From contig CAVNZM010000001.1 in assembly GCA_963693365.1 (NCBI GenBank), forward strand, positions 1,364,001 to 1,428,000: a stretch of DNA of 64,000 bases, read 5' to 3'. The notes below the pieces were generated by a model. That model had not been told where the DNA came from. It made no database searches and saw only the letters and a list, made by a program, of their open reading frames with translations. The position numbers and the translations under genes are program-made. This DNA is from Amoebidium appalachense (Eukaryota > Ichthyosporea). This document shows positions 36,665 to 47,482 of the stretch, piece after piece. Each line of letters starts with the position of its first letter. Within the stretch, counting starts at the first letter, position 1.

Positions 36665-36910
36665 TATTGAAATTATTGACATAAATATTTTTCTGGGTAA
36701 ACACGTAGTATGGGTGTTCGATACCAACATAACCATGTAGGCTTCATTTCGTGTTTTAGCAGTTAGCGGTTGGCTGCCCGCACACGGGCACCTATTAGCC
36801 AGTCAAAACATCAGATACCACAGATCACTAGACCGAGTTATGATTGGCTCGGATCAGATTTCACATATCACTAGATCGATTTTTGATTGGCTCAGATCGG
36901 TAGGCTTAGG

Positions 36911-36917
36911 TATATAA
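36911..36917 (+). promoter_or_regulatory. TATA box in A1 of E2
   Basis: TATATAA preceded by ATTGG boxes at about 36842 and 36887. Transcription from here would produce an RNA whose 5' end repeats the sequence after the A2 TATA box, giving terminal redundancy. Confidence 0.6.
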
Positions 36918-37034
36918 GCACGACAGTTTTTAGCAGATCAGCAAGCTACAAACACATCTTCTGTGTTTAGCATCCACAGCCTTACAGCTATATATTCCTT
37001 TTCATTCTCCCTATCTTTCCCTACGCCGGTCAGC

Positions 37035-38208
37035 ATGCCGCCGAAAAAGCGCCAGGCCTCAGCCGCCGCCCCTGCCGCGGCACCTAAGCGCCTGACCCGC
37101 AGCGACCTCCGCCACAGGCTGACCAACGCTCCCGCGGACACTGACGCGCCTCCAGCGGCCCATACCACCACGGACCCGGACCCGCCGGCTACTCTCCCCC
37201 TCCACTCCTGAAGTCCCCCCTCAGGCCCCGCCGTCCCCGCAGATGACTTCTCAAGACGCCGTCCTGGCCGCCCTCACCGCCATCAGCACCCAGATGGCTG
37301 GCGTCCTGGCTGCTCTCACCAACCGCGACCCTCCCGCGCCCCCCGCCGCGCCCTCCACACCCGGGGAGGTTTCCCCCGGGGCTGCATCTCGGCCCTGACC
37401 TTGACCTGCCTGCCTTGCCCCCGCCCCCCATCACAGGTGAGAACACTGGCGACATTCAGCCGGGCACACTCCCCGCTTCCCCCCGCGGATGTGCTGGCAG
37501 ATTTGCGCGCCAATCGTTTCGTCGACCTGTATAAGTTTACCCCCCGCCGCCCTCCTGGCCCCATCCAAGAAAGGTCAGCATCTGCGCATGGCCGACGACG
37601 GCAGCATCGAGACTTTTCGCCAAGACAGACCCGTTCCCCTGCGTTCACTCGTCATTTGGATCCAAGCTTGGACCCATTACATGGCCGCCAAGCACCACCT
37701 CGGCCTTCCCACGGACAAAGACGTACTTTGGACTCAGCACATCACTCGCCTCAGCACCCGATACCCGTGGGCCCAGATCCACAACTATGACGTATACGCC
37801 CGCACCGTGGCCCACCAGCAGGGTCGGGCTCCGATCGAGTGCCCCAACCTGCTCGCCTAACTCCACCAGGATCTCCTCCTGCCACCCACTCTGCTCATCC
37901 AGGACGCATGTCAGCGCTGTGGCTTCCCCGACCACCCCAGCGCGGCCTGCCCCATGTACCCCAAGCCCGGCTGTGGTCTTGACGGCTTTAAGCCGCCCCA
38001 CAAGCCCAGCGGGGGTCACACCCCTAACCGCCCTGGCCCGCAACCCGGCCCGGCAAAACCGGCCCGACCCGTGGATCTACCCGCGACGCACTGCAGGAAT
38101 TTCCACATTAACGGTCGGTCCTGCGCTAAGCAGCCCTGCCCCTTCTCCCACGTGTGCCCGCTCTGCTCTGGCACACACCCCCGCAAAGACTGCAAGCACA
38201 ATGCCTAG
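37035..38208 (+). pseudogene. Gag-like protein of E2, frameshifted
   Basis: Start Met-Pro-Pro-Lys-Lys at 37035, frame lost at ~37200, MTSQDAVLAALTAIS at 37243, then a third frame from about 37530 with DGSIETFRQD, LRSLVIWIQAWTHYMA and YPWAQIHNYDVYART. A TAA at 37858 stands where E1 has CAA (LLAQLHQDL). After it, CQRCGFPDHPSAAC and CPFSHVCPLC zinc-binding motifs are intact to 38208. Combined with E1 this shows a gag of about 390 residues with two zinc-binding regions. Confidence 0.7.
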
Positions 38209-38512
38209 TCTACGCGCACACCCACACACACAGCTAGAACATAGGGGTTAGGAGCTAGGACACACGAGTACAGGGAAACGGAGCTCGGGAGAACGGGCCA
38301 ATAGGGCTGAGTACAAAATTTCGCAGGCCAACTACGGCGCCCGCGGGCGTCAAGAATAAATGTCCCTATACAAAGACGTTTATTCTGGCCACTGCACATA
38401 ATTTTACTCCCCCCCCCCATCCCACGAGCCTCCCCCCCCCCCTTACACTCACCTAGCACTCCCCTCCCCCCCCTTCTTCTACCGCTGTGTTCGCCCACCG
38501 TGACACCCCCGC

Positions 38513-38607
38513 GTGCTCGGGCACATTCCCCTGCACAGGGCCCCGCTGCCCTCCCTGCCAACCCTCACTTGGGCCCAGCTGCCCTACTCTAACCCCCCGG
38601 GGCCCTG

Positions 38608-38642
<35 letters not shown>

Positions 38643-40335
38643 GGCCCCCCCGCTGCCGGGATCTCCCCAAGGGTACACCACCCTTGCTAACCACCCCTTC
38701 CCCCGAGGCTCAGACCCGGAGGCCCGCCCGCTGCCCCAGCACCACATTGACACCTCCCGCCTCCGGGAACTGCTGGCCTCCTACCCGGACCAACCATTCG
38801 CCGCACAACTCCTCCACGATGTCGAATTCGGCGTCGACATCGGCTATCGCGGCCCCTCCACCTCTCGGGTGGGCCCCAACCTACCCACCACCCCGGAGGC
38901 AGCTGCCGCTATCACGGTGGATATTGCCAAAGAAGTCGCCCTCGGCCACCTGCGCGGCCCCCTCTCCCCGGCCCAATTCTTTGACGAATTTCCCGTCCAC
39001 CGTTCCTCCCCCATCGGCGCCGTTACCAAGAAAGGGAACCCCCCCAAGTACCGTCGAATCCACCACCTCTCCTGGCCCCGGGGTAGCAGTGTCAATGACA
39101 GCATCACCTACCCCAACGAACTTCAGTACATTCGCGCCCGGGATGTCACCCAACTCATTCTCGACGCAGGCCCCGGCTGCTACATGGCCGTGGCAGATGT
39201 GCAGGCTGCCTTCCGGCACATGCCCATCCGACCGGAAGACCACCACTTAATGGCATTCAAATGGCAAGGGCATTTTTACGTTGAAACCAGACTGCCCTTC
39301 GGCCTGAAATCTAGCCCAGCCATCTGGGAACGGATCGCGGCCACCCTACAGTGGCTGGCACACCAGCACGGTATTACCCTCATCCGCCACTACGTAGACG
39401 ACTGGATTATAGTCGCCCCCACACAAGAGCAGTGCCAACGTCACCTATCCACCTTCCTGCAACTCTGCCGAGAGCTGCACATTGCCATCTCCGAAGACAA
39501 GATGCAGGGCCCGGCTACCCGTGTCGTCTTCATCGGTAGCGAAATCGACTCCATCACCATGGAGGCACGAATCCCGGCTTCCAAGCTCTCGGACCTACTC
39601 GACCTCACTTCCCACCCAAAGCCCACCATCACCATTCGGGACCTCCAGTCCCTCCTCGGCAAACTCACCTGGTGTGCCCAGCTGGTTCCCCCCGGGAGGG
39701 CCTTCTCCCAGCGCCTATGGGCCCTTCTCCGGACCCACCCACACCTTGCCGGCCACCACCACATACGACTGACTGCTGCCGCCCGGGCCGACATAGCCGA
39801 ATGGCACCAGTTCCTCACATCATGGAATGGGGTGCACCTCATCACACCCCCCACATACACCACCCTGGCCACCGATGCTGCCGGATCGGTGGGTCTAGGA
39901 GGCCACTGGCTCGACCAATGGTTCTTCATGCCCTGGTCCCCCTCCACCCAAGCCCTCTATGCTCATGAGGGTAAACTCGGTTCTTCCGTCATCGAACTCC
40001 TGGCCATCGCAGCCGCCGTGGCCCTCTGGGCCCCCTCCTGGTCCACCCACCATGTCCGTATTTTATGCGACAACACGGGTGCTGTGTCTGACCTGCACTC
40101 CCGGTCTTCCCCCCACCCCGTGATGGCCAAACTTATTCGGTTCATCACCCGCATGGAAATGCAATACCAATTTACGTTACAGGCATCCTACCTACCAGGA
40201 CCCCTCAACCATCTGGCCGATGCCATTTCTTGTAACCAACTTCCCCGGGCCCGACGACTCCGACCTTCCCTGCAACCGGAGCCCTGCCCCTTCCCCTCCT
40301 GGGTCCACGAGTTCCTATCCCTTCCCTTGGGCTAA
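38513..40335 (+). CDS. Reverse transcriptase-RNase H of E2
   Basis: The RT frame is open from 38869 to 40335 (488 residues) and nearly identical to E1, with HYVDDWIIV, LATDAAGSVGLGGHW and CDNTGAVSDLHS. Differences include WQGH for WLGH, GSEIDS for GIEIDS and SCNQ for SRNQ. The upstream leader (38513-38868) is in a different frame because the C tract at 38611-38640 and its flank differ in length from E1, so the leader is not fused to RT unless slippage restores it. The frame ends LPLG-TAA before the second C tract. Confidence 0.85.
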
Positions 40336-40388
40336 CCCCCCCCCCCCCCCCCCCCCCAGATCTCCCGTTCCGGAGCAACACTGGCAGA

Positions 40389-41420
40389 TTGGCCCCCCAC
40401 TTTGCTCCGGCCGAGCTGCTTCGAGCCACCACTACCCTGCAGGAATGCCAGGCCCTGAGTCTCAACCTCGACTCTCGGGCCTTTTACTCCCGGGTGCAAA
40501 AAGTGTTCATCGATTTCTGTGTGGCATCTCGGCTGCAATCCTCCTCCGGGTCCTCCCTCCCGGCCTCCCCACACACCGTGCAACTTTTTCTCGCCTGGTG
40601 TGCCCAACGAGGGGTACAGGCCTCTTCCTTAACCGGCTACAATTCGGCCATCACCAGGCTCCACCTCGACATGGGCCTCCCTGCTCCCTACCCCCACGAC
40701 AAGTCTCTGGCCTGGTTCCTACGGGGGGTAGGCCGATGGCAGCTTTCTCACAACATCCGACCCCGCTCATCCACCAGGGAACCCCTCCTCCCCTCCCACC
40801 TCCGCCTACTCCATGGCCAGTGCCCCACCAAGGCCTCCTCGGCCAATCTCCGGCTATGGACGGCCCTCATCGTCGGTTTCTGTGGTCTCCTCCGTTCAGG
40901 GGAATTTACCTCCAAGACCCTGACTTCTTTCGACCCGTCCCGTCACGTTAAACGGAAGGACGTGACCTTCAGCTACACCCCCACCGGTACTTTGTCCCAT
41001 GCCACCCTCCACCTGCCAACCTCTAAGACGGATGTACAGGCCCGAGGTGTCAACGTCACCCTAGCTGCCCTGCCCCTCACCCACTTCTCCCCAGCCCATC
41101 TCCTCCGGCAGTTCCTGGATACAACGTCCGGTCCACCCGACGACCCGCTCTTCAGTCTCGGTGGCATCCCCTACACCAAGAGTGCTTTCTCTGCCGATTT
41201 CCGTGCCCTCCTCTCCCGGGCAGGCCTCTCACCCTCCCGGTTTGCCGGACACAGCCTCCGCATCGGGGGGGCCGCAGCACTGGCTGAGGCCGGGGTCGAC
41301 GACTCCCGGATCAAACAACTCGGCCGGTGGTCCTCCGACTGCTTCCAGATCTATACCCGACTTCGTCCGGCCTCCATTGCTGCCACCACCACACGTGTAT
41401 TCGCCTCTATTCTTAAGTGA
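40389..41420 (+). CDS. Tyrosine recombinase of E2
   Basis: 343 residues in one frame from 40389, containing the full catalytic domain: LLRSGE, GHSLRIGG, LGRWSSDCFQIYTRL. The upstream frame that fuses through polyproline in E1 is out of register here because the C tract (40336-40357) has 22 bases against 29 in E1. Either translation starts internally, or expression relies on slippage at the C tract. The catalytic part has no visible lesion. Confidence 0.87.
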   Translation: MAPHFAPAELLRATTTLQECQALSLNLDSRAFYSRVQKVFIDFCVASRLQSSSGSSLPASPHTVQLFLAWCAQRGVQASSLTGYNSAITRLHLDMGLPAPYPHDKSLAWFLRGVGRWQLSHNIRPRSSTREPLLPSHLRLLHGQCPTKASSANLRLWTALIVGFCGLLRSGEFTSKTLTSFDPSRHVKRKDVTFSYTPTGTLSHATLHLPTSKTDVQARGVNVTLAALPLTHFSPAHLLRQFLDTTSGPPDDPLFSLGGIPYTKSAFSADFRALLSRAGLSPSRFAGHSLRIGGAAALAEAGVDDSRIKQLGRWSSDCFQIYTRLRPASIAATTTRVFASILK

Positions 41421-41994
41421 AACCTTTGGAGCAAGCATACTGCTCTCGTGCCGTGGTTTACAACCATTGCAGGTTCACTTTCGTCCAAGGGGATGTCCCC
41501 CTAGAGGCAACACACGTCCCGGAGTAGTTTTCATAGAGGTTTTATTTGTGGAAATTATTGACATAAATATTTTTCTGGGTAAACACGTAGGATGGGTGTT
41601 CGATACCAACATAACCATGTAGGCTTCATTTCGTGTTTTAGCAGTTAGCGGTTGGCTGCCCGCACACGGGCACCTATTAGCCAGTCAAAACATCAGATAC
41701 CACAGATCACTAGACCGAGTTATGATTGGCTCGGATCAGATTTCACATATCACTAGATCGATTTTTGATTGGCTCAGATCGGTAGGCTTAGGTATATAAG
41801 CACGACAGTTTTTAGCAGATCAGCAAGCTACAAACACATCTTCTGTGTTTAGCATCCACAGCCTTACAGCTATATATTCCTTTTCACCCACCCACCTACA
41901 CCCACACACAACCCCCATTGATCCACACATACGTGCTGTTTTTTCACGGGGCGAAGACTTCCCCCGTTTTTTGGGCACATGGACCTCACGGATC

Positions 41995-42000
41995 AATAAA
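41995..42000 (+). terminator. AATAAA polyadenylation signal in C segment of E2
   Basis: AATAAA within GGATCAATAAATTGATGAC, downstream of A2. The same signal occurs in the C segment of E1, E3 and the fragments, which suggests that element transcripts end just before B2. Confidence 0.5.
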
Positions 42001-42236
42001 TTGATGACTGGGGGGGGGGGTTAAGGAAGGGGATGTCCCCCTAGAGGCAACACACGTCCCGGAGTAGTTTTCATAGATCTCACTGTGTCTGTGGTGTTTT
42101 TACACTGCACCACTGTGTCTCTGCTTCCCCGACATAGTCAGAATACTTATAAAAATTTTCAGGTTATGCTGCCCTTTTTGCACGCTCTCAATACACACAT
42201 CACCACCACGATCGCCCACCAGCGCGCTAGTCCACC

Positions 42237-42885
42237 ATGGATCCCAACAAGTCCGGCGTAAACAAAATCACCATGTGGAAGGGTGAAGGCAAGACCGGCC
42301 CTGACCACAAGACCACCTACTTCCAATGGGAAATGATTTTCCTCGGCATGATGACCGGCACCAAAGGTGCCCTACTTGTGGACGTTGTTCTGGCTGACAA
42401 CTACGTTCCACCCAACACCGCCGCCATTGATGGTGTGCTTCCCTTCTACGGTTACGCTACTGCGGCTGAACTCAAGGACGCCCGCAACTGCTTACTTCTT
42501 GACCCAGAACATCAACCCGTCTGTCCTCACCACCGTCGCCCAGTACCGTATCGGCATGGACCCTGAACGGGCCATGTGGAAGTTCCGACAACACTACCTC
42601 CAAGGCAAACCCGACCAGGTCCGTCTCCTCCGTCGCGAGTGGGGTGCCTGCTCCCTCAAGTCCAGTGAGACATTCACTGACTACCTCCAGCGTCTCCAAA
42701 CCATCGTCACCCAGCTTCTGTCCCTGCAAGATGACTCAGTCACATTCACCCATCTGGCAGAGAAGTTCTTTAATGAACTTACCACCCGTGACGATCTCAC
42801 CAGTGAATTCAGCCGTCTACTCGAAGACTTCCACTTCGGACTCATAAGCTCTTCTCCGACTTTGAGACTCTGCACAACCACGTGA
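42237..42885 (+). pseudogene. copia A gag, frameshifted
   Basis: Starts MDPNKSGVNKITMWKGEG and covers about 90 residues, then a frameshift near 42500 moves the continuation (NINPSVLTTVAQYRIGMDPERAMWKF...) to the next frame up to about 42850, where another shift occurs. The copia F gag at 60694-61129 preserves the same region. Structural nucleocapsid precursor in intact relatives. Confidence 0.75.
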
Positions 42886-44491
42886 AAGGCATTGAGCTAC
42901 GCCAACAACTCAAGACTAAACTCCGTACCAGCCGTGACCCCCGCAGCTCCACCACCAGCATGGCTTTGACTGCCCGTGCTCCCCCCCGAGATCTTCCTCG
43001 CCGTGACTTACGCCACCGCATCAACAAACCACCCAGTGCTGATCTCCGTACTCATTTCTCCCGTGACGGTCAGCACACCCGTTCCCGTTCACCCCACCGG
43101 CCTACCTTCCGGTCCACGTCCCGTTCCCCGAGCCGTTCCCGTTTCCCTGACCCCCGCCGTTCCGTTCACCCGGCTCGTTCCAACACCCCGGCCAACTCCT
43201 GCTTGTACTGCCGTGAACCTGGCCACCAGATTACCGACTGCCCTGAACCTGGCTGCCGTGTTGCCAGAAACGCCCGCAACACCAACAAGTCCGTCTCCTT
43301 TGCCTTCTCAGCTTACAATGTCAGCTCAGTCCCCGTGTCGTCCGACCCAGCCTGGGATTCCGGTTGCAACATGACTGTTTGCCCCCACCGTGAGTTCTTC
43401 CAGGACCTCACCCCCCTCCCAGCCCCTACCCCAGTTGCTGCCTTCAACGGTATCCCCGTCTTGGCTACCCACCAGGGCCATATCACCCTCAACACCATAA
43501 CCATCCACGGCACCAACACCCTCACCATTGAGGCCTACTACACACCGTCCGGTCAGGCCTTCCTCATCTCCACATCTCAGGCTGCTGCTGAATACATCAA
43601 GGGTGACTTCAACGATGCCTCCACCCCGTCGTTCTTATTTGACCGACACACCGGCCGTCACCTCGTCAACCTCCGTCTGTACAACGGTCTGTACTACTTC
43701 ACAGACTACACCATTAAACCCCCAGCCAGTCCAGTAGCTCTGGCTGCCACCACCAGTGTTCATCCCTCCATCTGGCATTATCGTCTCGGACACCGTGCCA
43801 TGACCGGCATCAAGGAGATGATCACCAAGGACCTCCTCATTGGCCTCCCCGACTCCGTACTTGACTGTGCCGTCCCTGATTGCCATGGCTGCATGATGGG
43901 CAAAACTACTAAGGCTCCATTCAAGGGTGACCGTCCTCACTCTGCTGTCCCCGGCTATGAGTGGCACTGGGACTTCTTTGAGCCTTCCACCACTGCACGT
44001 CGTACAGAGGTTCCAAGGTTGCTCTCGTTACCGTGTGCCGTGCCTCTGGTCTCGTGAAGATCTACCCCATGGCTGACCGTTCATCTACCCTGGATGTCAT
44101 CAAGTCCCACACCCACCTTGTGTCCAATCATGCCTCTTCCACCGTGGGTGTCTACCATTTTGACTCCGGTTCCGAGTTCACCTCTCAGGCTACCCGGGTT
44201 TTCTGCTCCTCCCAGGGCATCAAGGCCAGCTATGCTCCAGTGGACTGTCCCCAGCTCAATGGTTACGTCGAACGTCGTATGCGCTCCCTTCAAGAGATAG
44301 TCCGTTGCCTGCTGCACCAAGTACCCGACCAGTCTCTGTCCCCCAAACTGTGGGCTGAGGCTCTGCAACATGCTGCCTACATCGTCAATGTCACCCCGTC
44401 CTCGGCTGCCAATGGTCGTACTCCGTTCGAAGTATTTTACGGTGTCAAGCCCGACATCTCCGAGCTCAAGGTGTTCGGCTGCCCAGCCTAA
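42882..44491 (+). pseudogene. copia A nucleocapsid-protease-integrase region
   Basis: 42882-44000 encodes a Ser/Arg-rich segment, the zinc knuckle CLYCREPGHQITDC, the protease active site WDSGCNMTV, the pre-integrase block WHYRLGHRAMTG...CHGCMMGKTTKAPF and the first integrase Asp (EWHWDFFEP). A frameshift near 44010 moves the rest to another frame (44033-44491) with the second Asp (YHFDSGSEFT) and Glu (NGYVERRMRSLQE). A TAA ends the frame after FGCPA. Inactive. Confidence 0.8.
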
Positions 44492-45326
44492 ACTCATTTC
44501 CCGGCTGCCAAACGTAACAAGCTGCAACCAACCGTCAAGCTCGGCATGTACATCGGCTATGATCTACAATCACATTGCCACCGGATCTTCAACTTCACCA
44601 CTCACCGTGTGGGTCTTTTCCGTGACGTGATTTTCGACGAATCAAATTACGTTCCCCCCTGGTAACCCCCGGGCCATCTGCCCCCGTTAACTCCGAGGTT
44701 CCCCCCTCCACCCTCGAGCCCGATGATGACGTTTCCCTCATCGAGCCTGATCCCGTTCCTGTTGCCCTTGCCCCACCGACACCCCCCCCCCACCGGCCCC
44801 CCTGCGCCCGTTCAGTTTCTCCCCGATGCCAACAACCATGCTCCCGGCAACGTCACCCCCATCCGTCTGGGCTCCCCCGACACTTTCCACTCAGCCCCAG
44901 CCAGCCCCGAGGCCCCAGCCCCGGCCGTCCCTGGTTTCCACGTTCCCCCCCTCCGGCTCCGGCACTAACCGTGCCTCCCCCCCGTCGTTCAGCTCGACTG
45001 CAAGACAAGCTCGGCCTCCAGGCTTCCATCCTCCTGCCCGTCCCCCACCCTCCCACTATCAACATTGACCAGCTGCCTAAACCCCTCCGTCAACTGTGCT
45101 CCGGCCCCAACGGAGACAAGGCGCAGGCTGCTATGACTACTGAGTACCAAGCCTTCGTCGACAAAGGCATTTTTGACCTTGTCGACCCCCCCCCCCCCCC
45201 GGTGCCAACATCGTCGGTTTCAAGTGGATCGTCTCCGAGAAAACCCTCAACTCAGCTGGTGACACCAAGATCAAGGCCCGTGGTGTTGCTCAAGGCTTCA
45301 GTCAGGAGTTCGGTGTTGACTATGAG
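44492..45326 (+). pseudogene. copia A integrase-RT linker, multiply frameshifted
   Basis: Continuation of pol in changing frames: KRNKLQPTVKLGMYIGYD and LFRDVIFDE, then a Pro-rich linker, RRSARLQDKLG, and CSGPNGDKAQAAMTTEYQAF near the RT start. A 14 bp C run at about 45187 breaks the frame just before the first RT motif. Confidence 0.65.
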
Positions 45327-46640
45327 TTGACTGAGAGCCCCGTCATCCGTCCAGCTGCTCTCCGTGCCCTCCTGGCACTTGCCGTCGTTCAAGGCCATGA
45401 CATTCATCAACTCGACGTGTCCATGGCCTTCCTTAACAGCCCACTCACCGAGACCATCTACATGAAACAGCCCCCCGGGTTCATCACCACGGCTACCTTC
45501 GGCAAGGTGTGGTGCCTCAAGAAAGCTCTCTACGGTCTGAAGCAAGCCTCCAAGGCCTTGTATGACTTCCTCGACGGCATTCTCTTGGCCCACGGTCTCC
45601 TCAAAACCAAGACTGACCCGTGCATCTACCTCCGGTTCTTCCCCAACCAGGATGTTGTCCGTGCTGGCAACTATGTGGATGACTCCACCATCACCAACAC
45701 CCGTGGTTCTGATGCTGCCCGTGACCTGGCTGCTCACATCGGCAAGATGGCCAGCTGTCGTATGAGCCCGTTCAATCGTGTGCTCGGTGTTGATTTTCAC
45801 CATTCCGGCCCCCACCACCTTCACATGCACCAGAAGTCCTACATCATGGACATCATTCATGACTTCAATCTCACCGATGCCAAGTCTAAGGCTACCCCGA
45901 TCCCTGCCGGCACCAAAGTATCTCTGGCTGACTGCCCCCCTCAACCGTTCATCGTCCCCTACCGTGAGCTCCTCGGCCGTCTTCTGTGGGTTGCACGGTG
46001 CACCCGGCCCGACATTGCCTATGCCATCGGTTTCCTCGGCCGATTTAGCAGTAACCCTGGCAAAGCTCATTGGGACCTCCTCCGTCGTGTGGCCCGGTAC
46101 CTTCTCGGCACCATCGATCTAGGTGTTGAGTACAAGTACACGGCCACCCAGGACCCCATCCTTGTGTGCTACACCGATGCTGACTTTGCTGGTTGTATCG
46201 ACAGCAAGAAGTCTACCACAGGCTTTGTCGTCACCTTTGCTGATATGCCTATCGTCTGGTACTCCAAACTTCAACCCATCACGGCCACCAGCACCACAGA
46301 GGCTGAGTTGATAGCTCTCAATGCCGGCACCCAGGAGGTTGTGTGGCTCCGTGACCTCTTCAAGGAGCTCGGTTATCCGATGGCTGCCCCCACCCCGGTA
46401 CCGGTGTACTGTGACAACCAATCCACCATTGCCATCGTCCACTCTACCGGTATCAAACACCGTATGAAACACATTGCAGTCCGTTACCACAACACCAAGG
46501 ATTACATTGCCAGTGGGGACGTGGTGGTTAACTACGTCGAGTCTGCCAACAACTTTGCTGACATCCTTACCAAGTCACTGCCGGGTCCCAGCCATGTCAC
46601 TCACCGTGATCGACTCTGTGTGCCCGACCTTGTGCAGTGA
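45327..46640 (+). CDS. copia A reverse transcriptase-RNase H (5' incomplete)
   Basis: 437-residue open frame that begins inside RT. Motifs: HDIHQLDVSMAFLNSPL, PPGF, LKKALYGLKQASKALYDFL, the active site GNYVDDSTI, LLGRLLWVARCTRPDIAYA, and RNase H ARYLLGTIDLG, CYTDADFAG, STTEAELIAL, VYCDNQSTI, HIAVRYHNTKD, ADILTKSLPG. The catalytic part is intact but detached from the rest of the polyprotein by upstream frameshifts, so the element cannot be autonomous. Confidence 0.88.
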   Translation: MTESPVIRPAALRALLALAVVQGHDIHQLDVSMAFLNSPLTETIYMKQPPGFITTATFGKVWCLKKALYGLKQASKALYDFLDGILLAHGLLKTKTDPCIYLRFFPNQDVVRAGNYVDDSTITNTRGSDAARDLAAHIGKMASCRMSPFNRVLGVDFHHSGPHHLHMHQKSYIMDIIHDFNLTDAKSKATPIPAGTKVSLADCPPQPFIVPYRELLGRLLWVARCTRPDIAYAIGFLGRFSSNPGKAHWDLLRRVARYLLGTIDLGVEYKYTATQDPILVCYTDADFAGCIDSKKSTTGFVVTFADMPIVWYSKLQPITATSTTEAELIALNAGTQEVVWLRDLFKELGYPMAAPTPVPVYCDNQSTIAIVHSTGIKHRMKHIAVRYHNTKDYIASGDVVVNYVESANNFADILTKSLPGPSHVTHRDRLCVPDLVQ

Positions 46641-46689
46641 TCATCGTGTGGTCTTCTACTACACCTGGGGCCCTGGTTCGTGTCTGTAA

Positions 46690-47482
46690 TCGTGTCATAT
46701 TGGCTCTAATCGTGTGTTGATCTAAAGATTAGAATATAGATATGTGCCTGCACGAATCCACTCAGTAGGAGTGCTCGTGCACATGTTTGTGTGTACATGA
46801 ATATCTTATGTTGTAACTGTGCTATCGTGTTCATGTTTGTTGTTCTGTGTTCCTCTCTTTTTCTCTCTTCTCTTCTTCTCTTTTCTTTCCTCCTTTTCCC
46901 TGGTGTTCATGTGTGTGATCACTGTTCTTTCTCACTAATATACGTTGAGTCAATTCGTGTGAAGTAGATGTGTTTTGATTGAAAGAAAAACACATAGGCT
47001 ACACCATGTACTATTTTATGTGTCAATAGTTTATTCAACTATGTTTGTTTTGCGAATTGCCGCGGTCTAACCAATCACTAGACTAGTCATAACGTGTCCC
47101 TGCCGTTAACCTCAATAATAGGTTAGAAATTAGTGTCAAGGTTTACAGTTTCTTCGTGACTGTGTTCTTATGCCTTGCCGTGATCTATTGCGAGTGTTGG
47201 ATCTATTGCTGTAGTGATCAGTCCATTATGATTGGTCTATCCGATATCTATTCTGATTTCTGACTGGTCGGAAATCACACATAGGTTTGACTTAGTGATT
47301 GCAGTTATATAAGCACATCTCAAAATCAATTCAGTTCAGTTGTGTCTAAACATTGATGTCTGTTCTGTACACTTCTCCGATCGGTTCCGTCTGTGTGTGT
47401 GTCTGTGTGTCTGTGGTGTTTTTACACTGCACCACTGTGTCTCTGCTTCCCCGACATAGTCAGAATACTTATAATTTTTTTC
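46690..47482 (+). mobile_element. copia A 3' LTR, truncated at both ends
   Basis: Sense-orientation LTR I sequence, including TACATGAATATCTTATG, the TGGTCGGAAATCA block and CACTGCACCACTGTGTCTCTG. It lacks the TGTTGTAATACG start and the final CAATTTAACA. The right boundary is an abrupt switch to antisense LTR. Confidence 0.7.

Larger units (their letters stand above)
36665..42076 (+). mobile_element. Ngaro-like tyrosine-recombinase retrotransposon E2
   Basis: Plus-strand counterpart of E1: A1 (36665-37004), gag, RT-RNase H, recombinase, B1 (41449-41536), A2 (41537-41884), C (41885-42018) and a B2 that has lost its first ~40 bp (42029-42076) next to a copia element. RT and recombinase are almost identical to E1, showing recent common origin. 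The first bases of A1 differ from E1 (start at AAATTATTGACATAAA), so the extreme 5' end may be trimmed. Confidence 0.87.
42077..47482 (+). mobile_element. copia element A, degenerate
   Basis: A 5' LTR tail (42077-42161, ending ATAAAAATTTTCA), gag from 42237, protease, integrase, RT-RNase H ending at 46640 and a 5'-truncated 3' LTR (about 46690-47482). Domain order gag-protease-integrase-RT is diagnostic of Ty1/copia. It carries several frameshifts and stops. Its left end replaced part of B2 of E2; its 3' LTR is joined tail-to-tail to an antisense LTR at 47483. Confidence 0.85.

Noticed and set aside
45252-46070. 272-codon antisense frame over copia A RT, and 55700-56407 over copia F RT
   Set aside because: Both are antisense to well-supported RT motifs and resemble each other only because the sense strands are homologous.
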